Assembly: GCA_012270135.1 (NCBI GenBank)
Contig: JAAXIW010000062.1
Span: forward strand, 1 to 16,165
DNA: 16,165 nucleotides
Direction: 5' to 3'
Origin: Brevundimonas sp.
GTDB lineage: Bacteria; Pseudomonadota; Alphaproteobacteria; Caulobacterales; Caulobacteraceae
Part shown: positions 13,599 to 16,165 of the stretch, piece after piece
How positions within the stretch are numbered: position 1 is the stretch's first letter
Layout: the number at the start of each line of letters is the position of its first letter
The notes under the pieces: model-generated
Database searches by the model: none
Told to the model about the DNA's origin: nothing
The model's input: only the letters and a program-made list of their open reading frames with translations
Made by a program: the position numbers and the translations under genes

Positions 13599-15416
13599 AT
13601 GACGCGATCCCTTCTGCTCGCCACGGCCTCGGCCGTGCTTCTGCCCCTGTCCGCCGCCCACGCCCAGGAGGCGACGGACGAAACCCTGCCCGAGGTGGTG
13701 GTCACGGCCACGCGCCTGACCGCCGTCGTCGCCGACACCCCCGGCGCCCGGGTCATCGATCGGGAGACCATCGACCGGCGCGGCGCGGTCTTCGCGGCCG
13801 ACATCCTGCCCGACGTGCCCGGCCTGTCGGTCTACCGCGCCGGGTTCGGCGGGGTGACCTCGGTGCGCATGCGCGGGGCGAGCCAGGACAAGTCGCTGGT
13901 GCTGGTCGATGGCGTGCCGGTCAACGATCCCAGCCAGCCGGCCGGCGGTTTCGACTTCGCCGGCTTCGACCTCGGCGACATCGAGCGCATCGAGGTGCTG
14001 GGCGGGCCCCAGTCGTCGCTTTGGGGTTCGGACGCCATCGGCGGCGTGATCGCCTTCACCAGCCGCGAACTGGATGGGATCCGCGCCGAGGCCGAGGCCG
14101 GATCGTTCGCTGCCGTGCGCGGCCGGCTGGCCGTCGGGGTGGCCGAAGACCGCCATGCCCTCGGAGCCTTCGTCTCGCGCTTCGAGACCGACGGGATCTC
14201 CGCCGCCGCGAGCGGAACCGAGGCAGACGGGTTCGATAACACCACGCTCGGCCTCAACGGGCGCTACGCCTTCAGCGATCGCGTCGAGGTCGATGGGCGG
14301 CTGCGTCATTCCGACAGCTTTTCCGAGATCGACGGCTTCGGCCCCGTCGATACGCTGGACACGGTCGACGCCGTGAACCGCTCGGGTCTGGCGCGGGTTA
14401 CGGTCCGCGACCTGCTGGGGCTGGACCACCGGTTCGTCGCCGCCGCCTCGGACATCGAGCGCGTCACGGTCAGCGCCTTCCCCTCGACCTATGAGGGCGA
14501 GCATCGCCTGTGGCGCTGGCAGGCCGACAGCCGCGGAACCGGAGCGGTGCGATACGCCTTCGGCGTCGAGCGCGAGGAGACCGAAGCCTTCCTGAACGGT
14601 TCCAGCGCCGGACTGGGGGTCGATTCGGCGTTCGGGGCCCTGCACTGGGACGCGACCGATCGGCTGACCCTGAATATCGGCCTGCGTCACGACGACACCG
14701 ACGAATTCGGGGGCGAGACGACGGGACGGGTCTCGGCGGCGTACGCTCTGGCGGGCGGACTGCCCCGCTCGGGCGCCTGGGGCACGGGCTTCAAGACGCC
14801 CAGCGTCAGCCCGGCGGGGTGCGACTTCTGCTTCGTCCTGCCCGGCACGACGGTCCCGCCGCTGGTCCCGGAATATGCGACGGGCGGCGAGATCGCGCTG
14901 GGCTGGCGTTCCGCCGACGGCCGTTTCGACGGACGGGCGACCCTCTACCGGCTGGAGATCGAGGACCAGATCGACGGCTTCTTCGATCCCGGGACCTTCG
15001 AATTCTACTACGTCAACATCGCCGAGACGCGCACCGACGGGTTCGAGCTTGAGGGCCGCGCGATCCTAGGCGGCGGCTTCGATCTGTCGTTGGCCTATGC
15101 GTGGACGGATGCGGTCAATGAAACGACCGGCGCCGCCATTCTGCGCGTGCCCCAACACGCCGGTTCAGCGACCCTGGGCTGGACCGGCGAGCGGCTGTCG
15201 GCGGCCCTGACCGTGCGGGCCGAGGGCGACATGCCGGATTCGGGCGGAACGCGCGACGGCTTCGTCACCGCCAATCTGAACGCCGCCTGGCGGCTCAACG
15301 ACCACGTCGCCCTGACGGCGCGGCTCGAGAACCTGGCGGACGAGACGTATCAGCAGCTGCTCGGCTACGGCGAGCCGGGCCGGGCCGGCTATGTCGGGAT
15401 CAGGCTGCGCTACTGA
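13599..15416 (+). CDS. btuB: TonB-dependent outer-membrane cobalamin receptor BtuB
   Basis: Outer-membrane 22-strand barrel that takes up vitamin B12 with energy from TonB-ExbB-ExbD; 605 residues (E. coli BtuB 614). It starts with a signal peptide (1-22, cleavage after AHA). A TonB box follows (EVVVTAT, about 32-38), then the plug domain (about 45-160) with DILPDVPGLSVYRAG, SVRMRGASQDKSLVLVDGVP, IERIEVLGGPQSSLWGSDAI and GGVIAFTSR. The barrel contains GTGFKTPSV, and the protein ends YVGIRLRY with a terminal aromatic residue, as outer-membrane proteins do. ATG 13599 is supported by the signal peptide and by CGGAG 8 nt upstream. The substrate call rests on similarity to BtuB and above all on the cobalamin riboswitch in front. 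Odd point: the loop after FKTPSV carries Cys408 and Cys411 (GCDFCF), perhaps a disulfide. The 3' end overlaps the convergent aldo/keto reductase gene by 17 nt. No btuCDF or cob genes are in view. Confidence 0.93.
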   Translation: MTRSLLLATASAVLLPLSAAHAQEATDETLPEVVVTATRLTAVVADTPGARVIDRETIDRRGAVFAADILPDVPGLSVYRAGFGGVTSVRMRGASQDKSLVLVDGVPVNDPSQPAGGFDFAGFDLGDIERIEVLGGPQSSLWGSDAIGGVIAFTSRELDGIRAEAEAGSFAAVRGRLAVGVAEDRHALGAFVSRFETDGISAAASGTEADGFDNTTLGLNGRYAFSDRVEVDGRLRHSDSFSEIDGFGPVDTLDTVDAVNRSGLARVTVRDLLGLDHRFVAAASDIERVTVSAFPSTYEGEHRLWRWQADSRGTGAVRYAFGVEREETEAFLNGSSAGLGVDSAFGALHWDATDRLTLNIGLRHDDTDEFGGETTGRVSAAYALAGGLPRSGAWGTGFKTPSVSPAGCDFCFVLPGTTVPPLVPEYATGGEIALGWRSADGRFDGRATLYRLEIEDQIDGFFDPGTFEFYYVNIAETRTDGFELEGRAILGGGFDLSLAYAWTDAVNETTGAAILRVPQHAGSATLGWTGERLSAALTVRAEGDMPDSGGTRDGFVTANLNAAWRLNDHVALTARLENLADETYQQLLGYGEPGRAGYVGIRLRY

Positions 15417-16165
15417 TGGCGCGGGGGCCGGCGGCGGCGGCCGTCGCCGGCTCCAGCTGCAGGGTGGCCCAGTCGAGCGCCGGGGTCGGGGCGTTGGCGG
15501 CGGCGACGACGGCGCGCAGTTCGGCGGCTGAGGCGACGCTGGCGATGACGGCCGACACCTCGGGCAGGCCCATGGCGTAGGCGAGGGTGGCCTGCATCGG
15601 ATCGATCCGGGCCTCGGCGAGGCGGCGGCGGATGCGCGACAGGGCGTGGGCGTGGCCGGCCATCTCGGGCGGCAGGGGCTCGCCGCTGATGAACAGCAGG
15701 CCGTTGGCGAACACCGAGGTGGCGTGGACGTCGACGCCCAACGCCGCCAGTTCGGACAGCACGCCGGTGTGCTGGATGCGCTGGTCGAGCAGATTGATCG
15801 GCAGTTCGATGACGTCGGGCTGGAAACGGCGCGCCAGAAGGGCGGGACCATCCTCGATCCCGGCCCGGAAGCCGATGCGGCGATACAGGCCCCGGGCCTT
15901 CAGCGCCTCGAGCCGGTCCCACAGGGCGCGACCCTCGGCCCCGGCCAGATCCTCGGCGCCCTGCACCAGAAGCGTATCGCCGCGCGGAAGGCCGAGTCGC
16001 TCCAGCGAGCGGCGGGCGCGGGCCTCGACGCGATCGACGCCGTCGGCGATCGGAACCGTGCGGACGGTGACCTGGAAAGGGGAGGGGACGGGCCAGGCCG
16101 GGCCCCGCCGGCCCTCGCCGGCGCCGTCCGGACGGGAGGCCAACAGGGGGCCGCCGGCGTCGGCG
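15400..16165 (-). CDS. Aldo/keto reductase-like protein (5' end outside the window)
   Basis: C-terminal two thirds to three quarters of a TIM-barrel protein of the aldo/keto reductase superfamily. The frame is open to the right edge and the TTG at 16143 is unlikely to be the real start. Visible blocks are SLERLGLPRGDTLLVQGAEDL, LWDRLEALKARGLYRRIGF (strand-helix of the AKR barrel), FQPDVIELPINLLDQRI, LAALGVDVHATSVFANGLLF and LAYAMGLPEVSAVIASVASA, the last being the usual NADP(H)-site region of the fold. The product probably reduces a carbonyl compound with NADPH if active; the substrate is unknown. The Asp, Tyr and Lys of the catalytic tetrad should lie in the missing part. The position that normally holds the catalytic His (LL-V-H) reads Gln (codon 15961-15963). 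The end is alanine-rich and read from the opposite strand of the btuB 3' end. Superfamily is confident; activity is not. Confidence 0.85.
   Translation of the reverse strand, partial: ADAGGPLLASRPDGAGEGRRGPAWPVPSPFQVTVRTVPIADGVDRVEARARRSLERLGLPRGDTLLVQGAEDLAGAEGRALWDRLEALKARGLYRRIGFRAGIEDGPALLARRFQPDVIELPINLLDQRIQHTGVLSELAALGVDVHATSVFANGLLFISGEPLPPEMAGHAHALSRIRRRLAEARIDPMQATLAYAMGLPEVSAVIASVASAAELRAVVAAANAPTPALDWATLQLEPATAAAAGPRAISSAA

Noticed and set aside
1..16165. A new defence, phage, CRISPR or biosynthetic system
   Set aside because: All genes read as known housekeeping, envelope or uptake families. No spacer-repeat array, integrase, transposase, toxin-antitoxin pair or unfamiliar multi-gene cluster was seen on either strand.

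Overview
This window looks like ordinary chromosomal core DNA from a high-GC alphaproteobacterium, most likely of the Caulobacteraceae (Brevundimonas- or Caulobacter-like). The base for that placement is the GC content (about 70% by eye), the mutS / glnD / murJ / trpS neighbourhood, which I recall as typical of Alphaproteobacteria, a TonB-dependent receptor under a cobalamin riboswitch, and protein sequences of alphaproteobacterial type. The genus is inference; no rRNA or marker search was possible.

Left part (1-3285): the 3' portion of a Kup potassium transporter runs into the window, followed on the same strand by rsmB (16S rRNA m5C967 methyltransferase), possibly translationally coupled. 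Between rsmB and the next, convergent gene lies a nested inverted repeat (3077-3285) made of 'CCCTCTCCC...GGGAGAGGG' hairpins and 'GGGTGAGGGG' blocks. It reaches into the convergent gene and supplies its last codons.

Middle part (3260-9569), all on the minus strand and transcribed right to left: glnD (bifunctional PII uridylyltransferase / uridylyl-removing enzyme), murJ (lipid II flippase), trpS (tryptophanyl-tRNA synthetase) and a GNAT acetyltransferase. glnD and murJ are 9 nt apart and the murJ Shine-Dalgarno overlaps the glnD stop. The trpS start is 41 nt past the murJ stop and the GNAT start 68 nt past the trpS stop, so this reads as one operon, least certainly for the last gene.

Right part: a small CAP/SCP-domain lipoprotein gene (9630-10268, plus strand) sits divergently from glnD and tail-to-tail with mutS (10265-12955, minus). 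The two stop codons share one CTAG palindrome. Upstream of mutS is a 643-nt gene-free stretch holding an imperfect palindromic element of about 170 bp (13040-13208), a well-conserved cobalamin riboswitch (about 13250-13455) and its expression platform. These precede btuB (13599-15416, plus), a TonB-dependent outer-membrane receptor for cobalamin. An aldo/keto reductase-like gene (minus) overlaps the btuB 3' end by 17 nt and runs off the right edge.

I found no prophage, CRISPR array, transposase, tRNA or rRNA gene, and no evident new multi-gene system. The most interesting material is non-coding or at gene boundaries: the two palindromic repeats, the riboswitch expression platform, the shared CTAG stop, and an aldo/keto reductase whose expected catalytic histidine position reads glutamine.
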